From: Ceratodon purpureus
Taxonomy: Eukaryota; Streptophyta; Bryopsida; Pseudoditrichales; Ditrichaceae
NCBI GenBank assembly: GCA_014871385.1
Contig: CM026429.1
Coordinates: forward strand, 9,233,075-9,297,074
Length of the DNA stretch: 64,000 nt
Direction: 5' to 3'
Shown: piece after piece, positions 1 to 13,479 of the stretch
Layout of the letters: every line of letters begins with the position of its first letter
Position numbering within the stretch: the first letter of the stretch is position 1
The notes under the pieces: model-generated
Told to the model about the DNA's origin: nothing
Seen by the model: only the letters and a program-made list of their open reading frames with translations
Databases searched by the model: none
Program-made: the position numbers and the translations under genes

Positions 1-13
1 TCTCAATCTAAGT

Positions 14-104
14 AGAGAGATGAACTTCAATCTCCGAAGGAGACCGACGTGAATTAAGTGTCTGTTCAATCTACCCCCAATCCAAAGCCCACAGGACAAA
101 GCTC
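14..104. repeat. Dispersed repeat, copy 1 of 3
   Basis: A block of about 90 bp containing 'gtgaattaagtgtctgttc' and 'acccccaatccaa' recurs at 1794-1884 (close match) and 5268-5345 (degenerate). All copies have the same orientation. No coding potential is seen. It may be part of an old transposon end; the parent family is not recognised. Confidence 0.7.
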
Positions 105-175
105 AATCTAAGTATTACTTAATAGATTCAACCGTAGGATCTTGAAATCAACTTGATATACTACTCACATATTAA

Positions 176-304
176 CCCCTAAAGGACAATAGTCCTAGAA
201 TGAGCTTTTTTGAAACTTGGGCATGTACATTTCAAATTTCAGAAAATCTTTCGGAACGGCACACCTCCATTTCAAATTTCATCCACATAATTTCTTCCAC
301 AAAA
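176..304 (+). mobile_element. Partial TTAA/CCCCTAA element (5' end only)
   Basis: TTAA at 172-175 is followed by CCCCTAAAGGACAATAGTCC and a block that nearly repeats the start of the next element at 309. No 3' terminal repeat follows; the fragment stops at the TTAA (305-308) where the next element begins. A perfect 31-bp inverted repeat links 251-281 here to 391-421 in the neighbour, so the two pieces could fold on each other. Confidence 0.6.
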
Positions 305-308
305 TTAA

Positions 309-1169
309 CCCCTAAAGGATAATAGTCCCAGATTGGGCTTTTTTGAAACTTGGGCATGTACCTATGGTTACAATTTGAATCGTGATTTTCTGAAATTTGA
401 AATGGAGGTGTGCCGTTCCGAGAGCTCCGTGTGCATATTTTTATTTTTCAATTCCGACATCGGGATCAAAAGTTATGAAGGTTTAACTGTCAAAAGCTGC
501 TCGTTGGGCAGCTGCTGAAATTTTCTAAGCCACTGTGAATGCAGCAAATTCTGCCCAAAACTGCCCAAAACTGCCCAAATCTGCCAAAATCTGCCCAAAG
601 ATGAAACATTGAAATTCCACCAAGAATTGAGATTTTGATATTTTTCAAAAATAAAAATTTCAATTTATAGAAAAGGCAGTAGAGCATGTTTCCACCGTTC
701 GGATTTCCAATCCAAGAATTTTTCATATGCTATTTTTATTGTCAAAAAACGGCCTTTGTATGTGAATTTCAGCACACCCCCTAGCGAAAAATGATTCTTT
801 TGGAAACCTTCTACAACTTTTTTGAATATAATATTTTTTGGACATGTACCTAATTCAATTAGGAACAATAATATGGAGAGATTCATTCCATATCTACTTT
901 AAAAAATGGTTTTTTGGGCCTTCAAAACTGTGATGTCCCCTTTCTTTGCAGGGAAAAAAAACTTGTTTTTCTACTTTGAACGTTACGATCTTGCAATGGG
1001 TGAGGAATAAGTGTGTGAAATTTGGTGGACATGTACACATAGAAGTTAGCTACAAGATCTTTCTGTTAGATGTACTTAAAAAGACTCCAAGTTTGCAAAA
1101 TCCACCTTGCTTTGAAGAGGGGCTGTTTTGAGGCAGTTTTGATGAAAAATACCCTCAGAACTTTAGGGG
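309..1169 (+). mobile_element. Non-autonomous piggyBac-type element (MITE-like), 861 bp
   Basis: Bounded by TTAA at 305-308 and 1170-1173, with terminal inverted repeats CCCCTAAAG / CTTTAGGGG. The 5' subterminal sequence (agtcc-agattgggcttttttgaaa-cttgggcatgtac) is shared with the elements at 22565 and 44175. No transposase is encoded; the short open frames inside are chance. TTAA duplication plus CCC-starting ends is the hallmark of the piggyBac superfamily. A shared internal module (a GATCTT motif followed by AAATTTGG) lies at about 965-1065. Confidence 0.75.
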
Positions 1170-1173
1170 TTAA

Positions 1174-2024
1174 AATTTGACCGTTGATTCTTTTTCATTT
1201 GGAGATCGTAATGATGAAATAGTGCTAAGTTATTTTCAATCACTGTCAAAACTTCTCTTTGTCAAACTTTGAAGTTTATCCTTGTAAAATCAATGTATAC
1301 TATAACTTGGATTGGATAGTGATTTGAGAAAATATTTGATTAAGAATATATTATCAAAAAATCCCAAAAAAAAAACTTAAAACTATATTATTTTGAGCTA
1401 CTCCAATCAAATTCTAAATCTAAAAAGTTTCATAATTTCTAAATCATAAGTCTTTTTTTTTTGTGAAAATTGGCTTTCTACAAAGTTCTTTGTAATTTTT
1501 TCGTTCGATAAAAATTTGAAATGGAAAAATAAAGTTTGATACTTCATCTAGAATGATCGAAAACCCCAAAAGCCAATACAATATTAAAACAACTTAGGGA
1601 TTAAGGGTTGAATGTCCAACGTTAGATTGTATTTGACAACCTTTAAACTCAATTAAATACTTAATTTTTAATTACATTTAATTAATTAAATTATAGTTAA
1701 TAATAAGAATGTATAATTAAACAATTGAATTTATTCATTTCTAAAAATTATCAAAATTCAATGAAAAGAATTGGAGTTTCATTGAAAGTCAAAGAGAGAG
1801 AAACTACGGTCTCCGGAGGAGACCGAAGTGAATTAAGTGTCTGTTCGATCCACCCCCAATCCAATGCCCACATGACAAAGGTATTGGAAGTAAAGATCTA
1901 CTCCCCCTTTTCGAGAGTAGACACTTTAGTCACAAAGTAACCAGTAACCAATAACCAATAACAAGTAACAAGTAACAGTAGAAATTATCTTCTCAAGATT
2001 CATTTGATTGCGATTTTGGACACC
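1174..2024. other. AT-rich intergenic DNA
   Basis: No gene is seen. The stretch is AT-rich with homopolymer runs, and it contains the second copy of the dispersed repeat at 1794-1884. Confidence 0.6.
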
Positions 2025-2115
2025 AAGCCACGAGCTCATTGTTGGTTGGAGGTGGGCGTTTGTTTCATTTATCTGGTCCGGGTTCAAACCCTGATGGACT
2101 CGTTTGAGTGGATGT
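2025..2115 (+). repeat. tRNA-like B-box segment, possible SINE head
   Basis: The sequence ggtccgggttcaaaccctg contains a good RNA polymerase III B box (GGTTCAAACC at 2091-2100). A weak A-box-like stretch (tggttggaggtgggc) lies about 45 bp upstream. No cloverleaf can be drawn. This could be the tRNA-derived head of a SINE or a decayed tRNA. Only the B box is clear. Confidence 0.3.
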
Positions 2116-5100
2116 GGGGGATGAAGTGGCTTGGTTTGAAAGTCAAAAAGCTATGACAATCCATGATTTGTGACTTTTTGGTTGATTATAATGATTTTTT
2201 CATTGTGTCTTGAATTTATATACATCATCTATTTAAACTAAAATTATATAATCCTTGCTTTATTCGTCAATAGATTATCATACATATTATTTTTTTCTTT
2301 TAATTTTAAAATGAATATAATTTGAAGAAACAAAAAAATGTACTGAATTTATCAATTGAAGTAAAATTTGATGTCATTCGGTTCATTTTGGTGTGATCTT
2401 GAATAATTGAAAAAACTTCCTTCAGTTTGAAAAAACATGAATAAAATTAATAGAGATTATTTTTTGAAAAATAGAAAATCCTTACAAGCACATGTTTTGA
2501 ATTAGAGTTTATTATCAAAATGACACACCAATGCATCAAAGAAAGAATTCAATTAGAAATTGTTTTAGACTTAATTTCTGATGCCTACACTATTTATACA
2601 TTATGTGATTATATTAGTTATCAATCAAAATATTTCATCATGTGACAAGATGGTATAAGATTACTATACTATTCTTAAAACAATGTAGTTTTAAAAAGTA
2701 AAGAAATGTTATAATTATTTTCAATAACTATTAACTTCACTAAATTTGAGTGTCAATTTTTAAGACGTTAGACGTTTAGTCCATCTAGCTATTTTTATTC
2801 TATATAATGTTTGATTTTAATATAAATTTGTTGTTGGATTGAAGTTGAAGTAAAATCTAGTTTTATAGTAGAAAGCTTACTTTAACCAAAATTGTCATAA
2901 AGATTGATGATGGTTTGATACATCTAACTACTTCAAATTCAATGTTATAACTTCCAAATTCCAAATGTTTATAGTGATAAAGACAAAGTTGTTGCACCTT
3001 CAATCATAAAATGATTCCCAATTGTACAATATGCATATATGGAACCATATATGGGACCTTTTACGTTCAAAACGTATAAAGGCAACAATGAATTCTAACC
3101 ACATTCTTTCATAAAAGTGGTATACATTTCTTATTGAATTAATACAACTGGGGCTATGTACAACCGTCGACGAAAATCATAATTTATCATGTCCTAGGGT
3201 ACAAACTCCATTATTATTTTAATTACAATATAAATTAAAATATTTCACAATGAAGTATCTGTAGCGGCACTTGCCAGAGAAATGTGAAGTCTCACATTTA
3301 GGAAATAAATAAATAAATGTATATTTAGATGTATATTTAGGAAGTTGCAAGCGAGGCTAGGTTGATGACAATCACGACCACAACCAAGCTGACGCTTACG
3401 CCTTTCAATTCCATTTGTTTTTTTTTGCGTAAAAACCCATTGCGAGTACTTTGTCAACAAAATTAAAGTACAGTTAAAAACAAAGTTACTCGTTTTTTGA
3501 ATGATGGTTTGCTTAGTGTAAATTTGAAAATTGCTTGAAGACCACTTTGTGAAAAAAATTCCAAAAATCAATACTAACAAGTAAGAAATGAAAGGTGTTC
3601 ATATAAAAATGAAATAAAATAAAACCTCACAAAAATGAATGAAGTTGATACCAAAGGACATGAGAACGACGGTCACCACGACCACGCTAACGATTATTCT
3701 TCATTTTTTCCTAAGATAAAACCCTCTCCAAGTTCATCGTCGGCGAGATAATACATTAATTGTACAAATTTTATTATTTAAATAAACATTGATGTTGTAG
3801 TTTAATGTTCAATAATGAACAAATTATTTTTTGTATTTTGATCATCAAATTTTTATCAAATTCCATGGAGAGAATTTAAAAATCAACTAACTGTTTTGGT
3901 TGAAGCATGTTCCTTTCTCAATCTTTTTCCTACGCCCAATTCGTCAAAGACACACAACCGGATTCTTTAAAATAACTATACAATTTAATTTTAATTTTAA
4001 TTTTTTTTAAGTCTTACAAAAGAAATTGAGAAAAAAATCCTACTTTCTTGAAGAAACAACCCACTCCATGTACAATACTTTAATCAAGTATCCATTCATT
4101 AATATTTTATGAGATTGGAGATGATGTAAAAGTTTCATTGATGATAAAGGATATTGGCGATATACTCTATTATTCACTAACGTTGCCATTCTAAAGTTGG
4201 TATAGGCATACTGAAGTTTATTAGAAAATAATTTAAAAAGTCAATGGTATAATTTTTGGGAGACAACAATTTCTTTAAATATAATATAAATGAAAAAATT
4301 ACTTAATTTTTTTTGCAAAGAATTGAATACAATTGTGTCACGTGAAATAAATATTCATATTTGCTTTAGTAAATTCAACCAAACCTTCTATCTATTAAAT
4401 TTGGAATAGTCAAAATCCAATTCACATCATTAAGAGTTGTCTCAGGATCTGGCTCAAGTGCATCCCATCTTAAATCTTGTGTCCATGTTCGCTATATTGA
4501 ATGGTCTAGTTCCACTGCACTGTATGCGAAGTTCTTTGACTCAAGTGCACATGTTATTATTCTCTGACTCAAGTGCACATGTTGTTAAACTGATATCATT
4601 TAATTCCAGTTCATCCATCTACACTCGACTCATTGTCTTGCTCTATTCATCATGTGCTTCCACGCTGACTCTAGTGCACATATTGTCAGTTTGGAATTGT
4701 CTAAATCTACCCCATCCATCTGCACTTGATAGTTGTCTTGTTCCACTCATCATTTGCTTCCACATTATTACATGAGATTAGAAAATTCATTCATCCATCA
4801 AATATCTCTATTTACATTACATAAACTTTGCATTTGACTACAATAGTCTAAAAAATGTATGGCTTCGTATGTGTTTCTAGGCATATTAATGGCACCTTTA
4901 TTAATCAAACCTCTATATGATTATAATTGTGTAGAACATTCTAAAAAATTAAGAGATTTAACGTTATTTCTATCTTTTAAGTCAATCTTCAACAAAAAAA
5001 AATCATAATTTTTTCGAAGAGTGTAAACAATCGTAAGCCTTCAACTTCAGAGAATTCATAGTTTGTACATGGTATGGACTTAAATAATGTAGAATATAAA

Positions 5101-5640
5101 AAGTGATGTATGCTTAAATATAATATTAAATAAAAAATATTTGAAGTATATGATATATGTATTATAAATACAATCTATTGTATCTTTGGATTTTTTTTAG
5201 AGTCATAGCCCCTTGGAAATTAATTCTAAACACACATGCACACATCAACTACAAGGTAGAAAAAAAAAGAGAAACTTCAATCTTCAAAGGAATCCTATGT
5301 GAATTAAGCGTATGTTTGTTCCATCTATAGACCACACAAAACCATAAGGAAGTGAAGTTCATGGTTTGAAATTCTACTTTATGCTCAAGATTTAAATTCA
5401 AGCATTGTATAATTCTACTTGCATCAATTTTGGTCTGTCTTAGGAGCATATTCATCTTATTAATTTATCTCATTTAGCTCTAAATATCACACACCTTTAA
5501 TAAATATAAACATGAGCCAAAAAGAAGAAAAGGAGAGACATAATTTAAACGAAATAAAGAAGTAGATGATAATTTAAATTGAATTTTGAATCATTATAGT
5601 AATATATTAAATTTGGAGGTGGGTGGAAACACAATGATGG
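2116..5640. other. AT-rich intergenic DNA, no gene seen
   Basis: About 3.5 kb of AT-rich DNA without a recognisable gene. Around 4520-4700 the phrase ctcaagtgcacatgtt recurs with drift, suggesting decayed tandem repeats. A degenerate copy of the dispersed repeat lies at 5268-5345. Open frames here have no family signature. Confidence 0.55.
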
Positions 5641-8600
5641 TGTAGTTCACTTTTGACATTTATTCAAGCTGAGTCATATGGTTTTAGCATCAGGTCATGA
5701 GGATTTCTAGGTCCCTTGCATGGAAAGATGAGGTAGGTTCTCTCCTCACTGTGGTGTTCCACATTGGTTGGGCCATTCCAAGGCTTTTTGTAATTATAGC
5801 AATGTCTCTAACAAACCATTTCTGCAAAGCAGCTAGATTTTCTTCCAGCTTTGAAGGCACTAACATGACGGATAATTAACATCCATTTTGCTAGTGAATC
5901 AGCATGTGACCGAGTGTAAATTTTAGAACAAACTCATCAAGCCCATGGCACTTGATTTGGTACACCATGATTATACTCGCGGAGAGGCCCATGTACTTCC
6001 ACAATCTGGTTTCATGCACCTTCTCTCATCCGGTTACAAAATACATGATGCATCACAAACTTTAGCATTACAAATTCTTATATTACTGGCACCCATGTTG
6101 TGGGGCTTCTTCGTACTTGTTTCCACCAATTGTGATGTCCCCGGTGTTGAGCAGCATCAATTTCCAACTATTGGCTCCCTGTTTTCTGGAAACAAGTTGG
6201 TGGTCCAATCGAACGCACCCACCCCCAGCCAAATGACCACTTTAAAATAAGGTTTTGCATCAATTTGGAGCTTTTATGTTTTTGGAGCCAAGTGGGAAGG
6301 GATCTAGCCATTCCTGGCAGGTCATAAACCAAAGCTCATCATCAGGATTCCAAATGCAGGCCACAAGGCTTTACAGCCTTTGTGGCAAAGCAACAGCCTG
6401 TTGGTCTCTTCAGAGCTCCAGAGCTTGTCTGTGACCACTGTCCAAATACTCCATGCAATTCATTTCAGAGCCCAGATCATCACACTAGATTTTTCAGACT
6501 CCGGAGGAAACCTATCGCATAGGATCCCCATGGGCCATAATCATCATCAAGCTCCATTTTAACTGAAAGTGAATTTATGAGAGCATGTGCTTTTGGCCAC
6601 CTCCAAGGGCGGCTGCTGCCGTTTTCCTCCCTTTCCATGTGCACCCTTTTGCCCCCCCTTTCTGTTCACTAGCTTATCACTCACCCATCTTTCATGCTAT
6701 AACTTATTTGGTCATATAATAACTTGGCAAGGTAACTTGACATGATGCTTTTTACACAAGATAATCTTAACAAATGTTGAGCGCTGGGTCCTCTCTGGAT
6801 GAGGATCACTACTCCGGCTGAATTCACTCCCACAGTGCGTACAATGATAGGCCTACCCATTTGATGTACAGGAGCTTTAAACGACGAGATGATTGAACTT
6901 TTGGAGAGCCTGGCTGCCTGGGACTCGGGAGAACACTGCAGCGGGCTTTTCATCCTTTTGGATCGGTCACGCAGTAAGTTCTAACTCTACCTCGGAGTGG
7001 AGGCTTTATAGACCGGCGAGTAGTGTAGATGTTGGTCATACTTGTGATCGAGAAGCTGTTCTTTTGCGAGCCTTGCAGCTGCTTGAGCTCACGCCAGTGT
7101 GTCTGCATTCATTGTCTTCAGGTGAGACACTGGAAAGCACATCTCTAGGTTAGCTTCCTCTCACCCTACTCATGTTCCTTGGTCAACTCCACACGTCTCC
7201 GGTTTCTTCATCAGATACCATAGTTAATGTCCAACGACACAGGAGCAGAATATACTAGTATGTTAGCAGAAGCATGACTTTTGGTTTTATAATCTTGAAG
7301 AATGATACACCTTTGATTCTTGTTTCGAACTGAAGTTGAAAGTTGTTTCGAATCATTTCGAACTTGGCTAAGTCCAAGTCACCTTGAGGATTTCTTGATC
7401 TGGGCGGTTTGGGTAGCTAGCTTCACTGTGCGTGGGACTCATTGCTTCCATTCGCAGCACGTTTAACCGCTGCAGGTACTGGTAAGAGCTGGAATTTCTA
7501 ACACTTTGCAAAGTAGCGGTGAAATCACGAACGTCTCCTCACAGTTGAGATATTTACTGTTGGTTGAGGAGATCGGCTTAGAGGCGGAAGAGAGAGAGAG
7601 CGAGGTAGAGGTGAGATCGACTAGATAGTTAGCTGGGCAACGCAGGAACCGCCTTCAACGTCTGCTGTGCTAGAGCCTCGCAGACGTTGTTAATTAATCT
7701 ATAACGTCCGAAGTTCTCCACTGCGATGAAGGGACAATATGACTCGGAGTTGGAGCTAGCCGAGGAGTGCATAGAACTTAGAATTCATTGCAGCTTCACT
7801 GCCCGGAGTTTGCCTGACTAAGATTGCGAGGCCTTGACTAGAGCTTGACGGTCAGTGAATACTAGAGCTTGACGTGAAGCGATGTGTCTAGTGGCGAGAG
7901 GGAGAGAGAGAGAGAGAGAGAACTGGGTTTACGTTTAGAGTAAGTGTTGCGTTGTTGGATGCAATGACGTCTCTACAGGATCTGTAGTTCGTGTTAAATG
8001 TGTGACCGCTGTGAATAAACGGAGGTCAAGAGGTTGGGTAGAGCTCGGGTCCCGGTGGGTTCGAACAATGATGTAGCTGGAGTGGACAGCAGCGAGATCG
8101 AGGACGACGTATTTGGGTGTGAATATTTTCGGCGAAGTGGACAATCAGCTGCAGCGGCGCAGTAGCACGTCCGGAGAATGATATGATTAAAGAGCCCGGA
8201 GAAACGGGGAAGTTAGCCGAAAAGTTGCGAAAGGAATGAACGCGTACCAAGAGAATGCTGAGAATGATTCTCCGGTAGGTTGTAAAGTGGAAAAAGTCGG
8301 AAAGAGAAAAGCAACAGTAGTTCCACCAGCAAGTGAGCTGCGCGACGCGCGAAGTTCGTTCAATTGCTAACTAGTGTGAGCCTCGCACTTGATTAATATC
8401 ACGACGCCAGTGCCCAAGTTATCTGTTGCGCTGAAGTTCTGGAAAATGATTCCGGGTTGGAGCTAGCCGAGGAATGCATGGAAGTTAGCGACGAAGTTAT
8501 TGCTGTGTTGCCGGCGGGGTTCGTGTTCTGGCTAAGATTGCAAGGCGCACACATTCCTTGCAATCCTCTCATAGTCGTAGGAAACGGCGTCAGGTTGCAT

Positions 8601-9590
8601 ATTCCCATGAATAAGCGTGAGGGTCAGTCTCTTCAACGATGATGAAATGTCTTCGTAAGCAGTCGTCCTCTGTGCTTCAACTTCTTCCTCACTGACTTAC
8701 TTCTTACTCCAGCATTGTTCAATTTTCCACAAACTTCTTTTTGCACGTCGTAGTAGTATTGCCGGCTACGTCTCCCCGAGCTGTACGTGTGAGTACCCAT
8801 CGCACGGAAGGTAGGCGCTGACCAGTTGTGGAATTCATTGTTAATCGCAAGTCCGAGACAGAAAGTCGCTCGTCGTTACGCTTGTGGGTATTTTCAGGAA
8901 CCGGGACTGCGTGTGAGCATTGCGCAATGGAGCGAATTCTGTTTTGAGGGTCACATTTCTCTTTGCCTGTGATTACTTCTGTGGCTCGGATTGTGTGAAG
9001 CTCTCTATTTCCCAATTTATTTCAATGCGGTTGCATGGGAAATTCAGCCGCTGGGAAATATCTGTTTCGTAGATAACAAATGCTTGTAAAGCAAAACTTT
9101 TTGGGAAATATCTGTTGTGAAGAGAATTTGTGCATGTTTGTATGAGTCGCGAGTCACAATTAGCTTTGGAAGGTTTTGTAGAACAGGGGAGGGATTGTGT
9201 TGATTTAATGTTTCGGTCAACTGTCAGCTGATGCTACTCGTTCGCTCACGTTTTGAGATGGATTTCGGTTGGATTTCAGTTTGCTGCGCGTGCGTCGTCG
9301 GTGGTAGGATGTTAGATAAGCAATACTTTTTGAAAGCACGGCGCGAGGTAGAGAGAAATTGTTTGGTTATCGAGCTAGTTGAAAAGAAAATGTTGCACTT
9401 GCTTGAATGTGTTCTCTCAGCAAGCTGCCCACGCCATTTGGTTGACGCGAATTCCAAACACTGAGGTTGCCGAATGTCTGAAACGTCGCGCTGTGATGAT
9501 GCAGGCTGTTCTCTTCTGGATGCAAGCGCTCTTTCTCGAACCGGGTCTCCAGCTCCGAAGAAATAATTCTCACCACCAAAGCGAGCTCAT
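5641..9590. other. Upstream region of the prolyl oligopeptidase gene
   Basis: GC content rises toward the gene at 9651. No protein is recognised in either strand. A degenerate direct repeat of about 200 bp links 7640-7840 with 8350-8560 (offset about 707 bp; shared core gttggagctagccgagg at 7749 and 8456). An (AG)n run lies at about 7900-7920. The segment probably holds the promoter and 5' leader of the downstream gene plus old repeats. I cannot place the transcription start. Confidence 0.4.
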
Positions 9591-9650
9591 ATGCTTCCGT
9601 TGATCAAAGGAGGAGGTTCAGAGGCCGGAAAACCGGCCACCGCCGCTGCC

Positions 9651-12600
9651 ATGGGGTCCTTGGGATCACCACAGAATGGTGTGGGAATGGAGTTTTGTAA
9701 GCTCCAGTATCCCAAAGCTCGCCGCGATGAGTCCGTGAAGGACATCTACCACGGCGTTGAAATCGTGGACCCTTACCGCTGGTAAGCTTTCCTCAAGCCT
9801 CACATTCTCTTGCGTTCCTTTCTAATTTTTGGGCATCCATCTCGTCCACATATCCTCGCGTCCATCATACTAAGTGAATGACTAGAAGATAATTCCCAAC
9901 ATGCCTTCCGACGTGTTTCTGAAATGTGAAATTGTACCCGAGAAAAATCTGTTTAAATCCGACCTCTCACGATTGCTGTCGCAGGTTGGAAGACCCCGAC
10001 TTACCCGAAACGAAGGAATTCGTCACCAACCAAGTGGAGTTGGCAAACAGTGTGTTGGCAGAATGTGATAACCGTGCGAAATTGAAGAAGAAAGTCACGC
10101 GTTTGTTCAACTATCCTCGATATGGATGCCCGTACAAACGTGGAGACCATTTTTTCCACAACCACAACTCGGGCTTACAGGCGCAGAACGTCCTCTACAT
10201 TCTGGTACAGTACCGTGTGTTCAGTACTACTCTCAATTGGAACATCGCCATCCCGTTTCTTGAGGGAGACAACATTGCTGATGATATTATATGACAATTA
10301 TGATGCATGTGAGGGTGCTCATTTTATTTGTGATTTTTTCGCAGGACTCGGTGGACGGGGAGGCAGAGGTACTGCTCGATCCCAACACATTGAGCGAAGA
10401 TGGCACAGTATCGCTTTCAATCAAAAGATTTAGCGAGAACGGAGAGTTTCTGTCCTACGGAGTGAGCTCAAGCGGGAGTGACTGGCTGACCATCAAAGTG
10501 ATGCGAGTGAAGGATCGGAGTGTGCAACCTGATACCCTATCATGGGTGAGGTACTGGTACCTTATGCCTATTCAATTTCATGCCAGCCCCATGCGAATCC
10601 AAGACCGGACTGTCCATCATTAACGCATGATGTCCAGGGACGTCTTGTTCGATCGGTGGCATGCAATTTGAAGCGCGCATTTAACTCACTCATTGTGGAT
10701 TTGTGGCACTTGCAGGTGAAATTTACTTCCATAGCTTGGACACATGATCATAAGGGCTTCTTTTACAATCGATATCCGCAGCCCAAGTAAGTTGCAATGT
10801 TACCACATTTCGAAATTTTCGGCTCTCTGTGCAGTTTTAATGTTACATCCATTCCGCCTGCCGTGTCTGAAGTGGTCAGCAGAAAGTTGAGATTCTTGAA
10901 CGAGATGTAAGACATTGGCATCTTTAAGTTCATGCGAGGATCCTGATTATTGTTGTGCATTTCAGGAACATGGAGGGCACAGATGTTGGCACTGAGACAG
11001 ACATCAATCTATTCCACGAACTTTACTACCACTTCGTAGGCACTGATCAATCTGAAGACATTCTGTGCTGGAAGGACTCCGAGCACGCGAAATGGTTGTC
11101 TTCAGCTAGAATCACCGACGATGGGCTGGTACGATGTCATTGGCACTTCACCTTCCGTGGAATGGATTAATATCATTTTCATTATGCCTCCCCTATTCCT
11201 GAATTACGCATATGGAAGAGGTTAGTTGATTGCAGAGCCTTTTGTCTAGGGCTTCTTTAAAGTTTTATGACATGTTTGTTTTTTTGTCGAACAGTACTTA
11301 GTGCTGTCCATCAATGAAGGATGCGACCCTGTGAATCGGCTATTCTACTGCGACCTTACAATGATCTCAGGCGGTTTGGCAAGCTTGAAATACGTCAACT
11401 CCATGCTACCCTTAATCAAGCTTGTTGACAATTTCGAAGCGCAGTACCTCTACGTAGCCAACGACGGGCCCATATTTACCTTCTTAACCAACAAAGATGC
11501 ACCTAGATACAAAGTGATAAGAGTTGATATTACGAAACCAGAGGTTTGGACAGATGTCATTCCGGAGTCAGAAGCGGACGTCCTTTCCAGTGTAACCTGT
11601 GTAAACAAGAATCAGCTGCTGGTCTGCTACATACAGGATGTGAAGCACTTGCTTCAAATTCATGATCTGCTAACTGGAGCATTCCAATGGCGACTTCCAC
11701 TTGACATCGGCAGTGTGACTGATACCTCGGGAAGGCGACAGGATTCTGAGATTTTTATCAGATTCACCAGTTTCTTAACTCCAGGAATTATCTACAGATG
11801 TGATTTAAGTGCAACCAAGCCAGAAGTGAAGGTGTTGCACGAGGTTGGCTCGGATATCTTTGATCGTTCAAGGTTTGAGACCAAACAGGTATTTGTAAAA
11901 AGTAAGGATGGAACCAAAGTCCCAATGTTCATAGTTTCCGGTAAGGGTCTGATTCAGAATGGTAATCACCCTGCACTTCTGTATGGCTATGGCGGGTTCA
12001 ATGTTAGCCTCACCCCCAGCTTCAGCGTTTCTCGGCTGGTCCTTGCCCGTCACTATGGTGCAGTTGTGGCGGTGGCCAATATTAGGGGCGGCGGTGAGTA
12101 TGGTGAAGAGTGGCATAAGGCTGGCTCTCTCCTGAAGAAGCAGAACTGCTTCGACGATTTCATTTCCTGTGCAGAGTATTTGATCGACAAGGGCTACACA
12201 CAGTCCAACAAATTGTGCATTGAAGGGGGTAGTAATGGTGGGCTACTTGTTGCTGCCTGCATCAATCAGGTAACCAAACTTTAACGACTTATCGTCATTC
12301 GCACTGTTTCTTTGTACCTATGGGAAAAATGATGACGGCCTCTATGAATGAGGATATGGTTCGCTTGCAATACTTCGAGCACAGAGTGTTCTAACGGCGT
12401 ATCTGCCCCTGGTTTGTGCAGAGGCCTGAGCTCTTTGGCTGTGCCTTGGCCCATGTAGGTGTGATGGATATGCTACGATTCCACAAATTTACAATAGGTG
12501 AGCTCAGGTTATATTTTGTCATTTTCAATCTGAAGGTCAATGTCCACTCCTGCAACATAGTCACTGATCTTGAGTAAATTTCCAAATGCATGCTACTGCT

Positions 12601-13479
12601 GGCTATGATAATGTTAAACCACAACTAACTAGACTCTTTGACAATCTGCAGGGCATGCATGGACCTCTGACTATGGTTGCTCTGACAAGGAGGAAGATTT
12701 TCACAATTTGATCAAGTACTTGCTCTTTCACTCTTCAACTTCTTTCAGAACTAGAAGAGTTGAAAGTATCTCATTTATGTGAACAATGTATCTTTTGAGC
12801 ACCTTTGATCTAGACCTCCATTGCATGCAGGTATTCGCCGATTCATAATGTCTGGAGACCTTGGGAAAAATTGGGTGGAGTGCAGTATCCGCCCACCATG
12901 CTTTTGACTGCTGATCACGACGATAGAGTGGTCCCCCTCCATTCTCTCAAGCTTCTCGCTGTATGCACCTTCACACCAGTTATACTCATTGGACTTGTAC
13001 ACTTTGGACCTGTGAAATCATATCAAGTCTCTTCTTATTGATACAGAACTGTATTGAGACGAGATTAATAGCTTGGAATGACAACTTGCATGCAGGCTCT
13101 TCAGTACACTCTTTGCACGAGCGTGGCGAAGACCTCGCAAACGAATCCGATAATTGCACGCATCGACAGAAAAGCTGGACATGGAGCTGGCCGGCCTACG
13201 CAGAAGATGGTGAGTTCGAATAATTTCTATGTCCCCGCACATGTTGCCGAGCACGCATGCTTTCCTTTTATTTTCTTCGAAATAAAAAAACTTGCGTGAG
13301 CACATTGCATTCGAGGATCCATTTCAAGTCTCTTTTAGAGCAGTAGGAAGTAGGACCGTATGACTGTTTACCATTCTGATATGAATTTCAAATCTCCTAC
13401 GTTGCTTGTGCAGATCGACGAAGTGAGTGATGCCTACTCATTCTTTGCGACGATGGCAGGAGCACCTTGGGTGGAGTGA
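9651..13479 (+). CDS. POP: Prolyl oligopeptidase (S9A serine peptidase), 11 exons
   Basis: Exons: 9651-9781, 9985-10204, 10345-10545, 10716-10786, 10966-11128, 11295-12269, 12422-12497, 12652-12715, 12831-12960, 13096-13209, 13414-13479; all introns are GT-AG and all junction phases agree. The product is 736 aa, near the usual 700-740. The family cleaves short peptides after proline, normally in the cytosol. Visible are an N-terminal part entering a beta-propeller (motifs [18 protein letters not shown]) and a C-terminal alpha/beta-hydrolase domain with the triad Ser575 in GGSNGG (codon 12231), Asp664 in DHDDRVVP and His706 in KAGHGAG. ATG 9651 was preferred over the in-frame ATG at 9591 because it sits in a strong GCCATGG context and fits family length. 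One oddity: exon 3 starts with DSVDG, where homologues as I recall them have QDS, possibly an extra CAG choice at that acceptor. No signal peptide is seen. Confidence 0.95.

Noticed and set aside
5640..6560. Possible retrotransposon coding remnants on the minus strand
   Set aside because: A few suggestive words but many stops and no clear reverse-transcriptase, integrase or gag motif, and no long terminal repeats found.
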